Shown in pieces: positions 7,763 to 8,548 of a DNA stretch of 8,548 nucleotides. Position 1 is the first letter of the stretch. The number at the start of each line of letters is the position of its first letter. The translations under genes were made by a program, and so were the position numbers. Location of the stretch: contig JAAURZ010000079.1 in assembly GCA_012031955.1 (NCBI GenBank), positions 1 through 8,548 of the forward strand, written 5' to 3'. Below the pieces are notes generated by a model. The model was not told where the DNA came from, ran no database searches, and saw only the letters and a program-made list of their open reading frames with translations. This DNA comes from Bacteroidia bacterium (GTDB lineage Bacteria; Bacteroidota; Bacteroidia; Cytophagales; Cyclobacteriaceae).

Positions 7763-8548
7763 ATGGAGCTGCGGAACATGGTGCGTAATGTCATAATCGG
7801 CAAACACAATTACATAGAATCATACAACCTCTTCAAACGCGTAATGCTGTCGGGGTCTTTCAGCATCGTGGCCATCGTTGCGCTAACGCTTTACTTTACC
7901 ATCGATCTGCTTACCAACACTTACGAGACATTGCCGGTATATGGAGTGAGTATATGCCTGCTCCTGTGCTCGGTATACCTGAACCGGAAAGGAAGTTATT
8001 GCAACGCCAACTACTTCCTGTTTCCAACACTCAACGCCACCGTTTACCTGTTTGCCTCCAGCGAGTCGCCGCACACGGGGGCATTCCTGTTGTTCATTCC
8101 CTCCACCCTCGCCGCCTTCGCGGTGTTCGGATATACCCAGCGGCTCTTTTCCATACTTATGGCCATATCGTCGTATGTGCTGTTTGTGTCGGCCTACTTC
8201 TTTGATTTTCCATACTGCCGCACCGCGACTATACACCTGAAATGGAGTTGCTCAACATCATCATCAACTTTTCGGTAGGCATGCCCGCATCCATCATGGT
8301 TATCTTTCTCATGATCACCCTCAACCATCGCAACGCTGCCGAGCTTACCAACAGCAACAGCCTGCTCAAGAAGGTAAATGCGGAACTCGACCGCTTTGTA
8401 TACAGCACATCGCACGACTTGCGTGCCCCGCTTGCCTCCGTGCTCGGCCTGATCGACATTGCAGACCGCGCGCCCGACGCGGAAGAGTCGAAGCGATACC
8501 TGGGCATGATGCGCGACCGCGTGCTTTCGCTGGACAAGTTTGTACGCG
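7763..8548 (+). CDS. Six-TM sensor histidine kinase without PAS, 3' end outside window, one indel
   Basis: N-terminal part of a membrane histidine kinase. Six hydrophobic helices are visible: LSGSFSIVAIVALTLYF, YGVSICLLLCSVYL, LFPTLNATVYLFAS, TGAFLLFIPSTLAAFAVF, ILMAISSYVLFVSAYFF, and a last one after the indel ending SIMVIFLMITL. A short coiled-coil linker (LLKKVNAELDRF) leads directly into the H-box STSHDLRAPL, with His at 8413-8415 (about residue 218), and then the dimerisation helix VLGLIDIA up to the window end. No PAS domain lies between membrane and H-box, unlike the preceding gene, although the H-box region is nearly the same. The frame breaks at about 8214-8220, where one lost base (probably a C) restores PYLPHRDYTPEMELLN. 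ATG 7763 is chosen because it lies downstream of the predicted promoter; ATG 7778 is possible. The ATPase domain is not in the window. Confidence 0.88.

Noticed and set aside
1..8548. A novel defence, mobile or biosynthetic system
   Set aside because: All eight genes belong to known housekeeping, signalling or DUF families; there are no transposases, integrases, long repeats, arrays or att-like sites.

Overview
The window reads as a chromosomal stretch of a Bacteroidota bacterium, plausibly Cytophagales or a near relative; the genus cannot be fixed from this sequence. The grounds are three good matches to the Bacteroidota sigma promoter -7 element (TAnnTTTG), few clear Shine-Dalgarno sites, and gene types common in that phylum: a Tat-exported HisC-like aminotransferase, a GlmM of the RKSNTEP type, a DUF547 lipoprotein, and six-TM histidine kinases. 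I see no mobile element, CRISPR array, tRNA or rRNA. This is ordinary housekeeping and signalling DNA, and I do not find a convincing new system in it.

Layout, left to right. 1-1127 (+): 3' portion of a Tat-signal PLP aminotransferase of the HisC family. 1133-2272 (-): group I (IscS/NifS-like) cysteine desulfurase. 2291-3673 (-): phosphoglucosamine/phosphomannomutase, GlmM type, apparently co-transcribed with the desulfurase (18 nt gap) from a promoter at about 3710. 3834-4070 (-): small one-TM, four-cysteine protein resembling NqrM. 4165-4975 (+): MazG NTP pyrophosphohydrolase. 4978-5742 (-): DUF547 lipoprotein. 5839-7544 (+): six-TM histidine kinase with a PAS domain. 7763 to the window end (+): a second six-TM histidine kinase, without PAS, cut off by the window just after its H-box.

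The dominant oddity is technical. Six of the eight genes are broken by small indels, about twelve in 8.5 kb. Eleven fit the loss of a single base and most of these fall in a homopolymer. In each case the protein family continues in the next frame with no residue lost. This is the signature of an unpolished long-read assembly, not of pseudogenes. I give each gene as one CDS over its corrected span and list the breakpoints. Protein lengths and residue numbers are for the corrected reading.

The genes do not form one pathway. GlmM makes GlcN-1-P for peptidoglycan and LPS, the desulfurase supplies sulfur for Fe-S clusters or tRNA thiolation, MazG clears non-canonical NTPs, and the two kinases are tandem paralogues with no response regulator in view. 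Both convergent gene pairs (1127/1133 and 4975/4978) abut with almost no gap and no recognisable terminator. No gene-free stretch exceeds about 220 bases.
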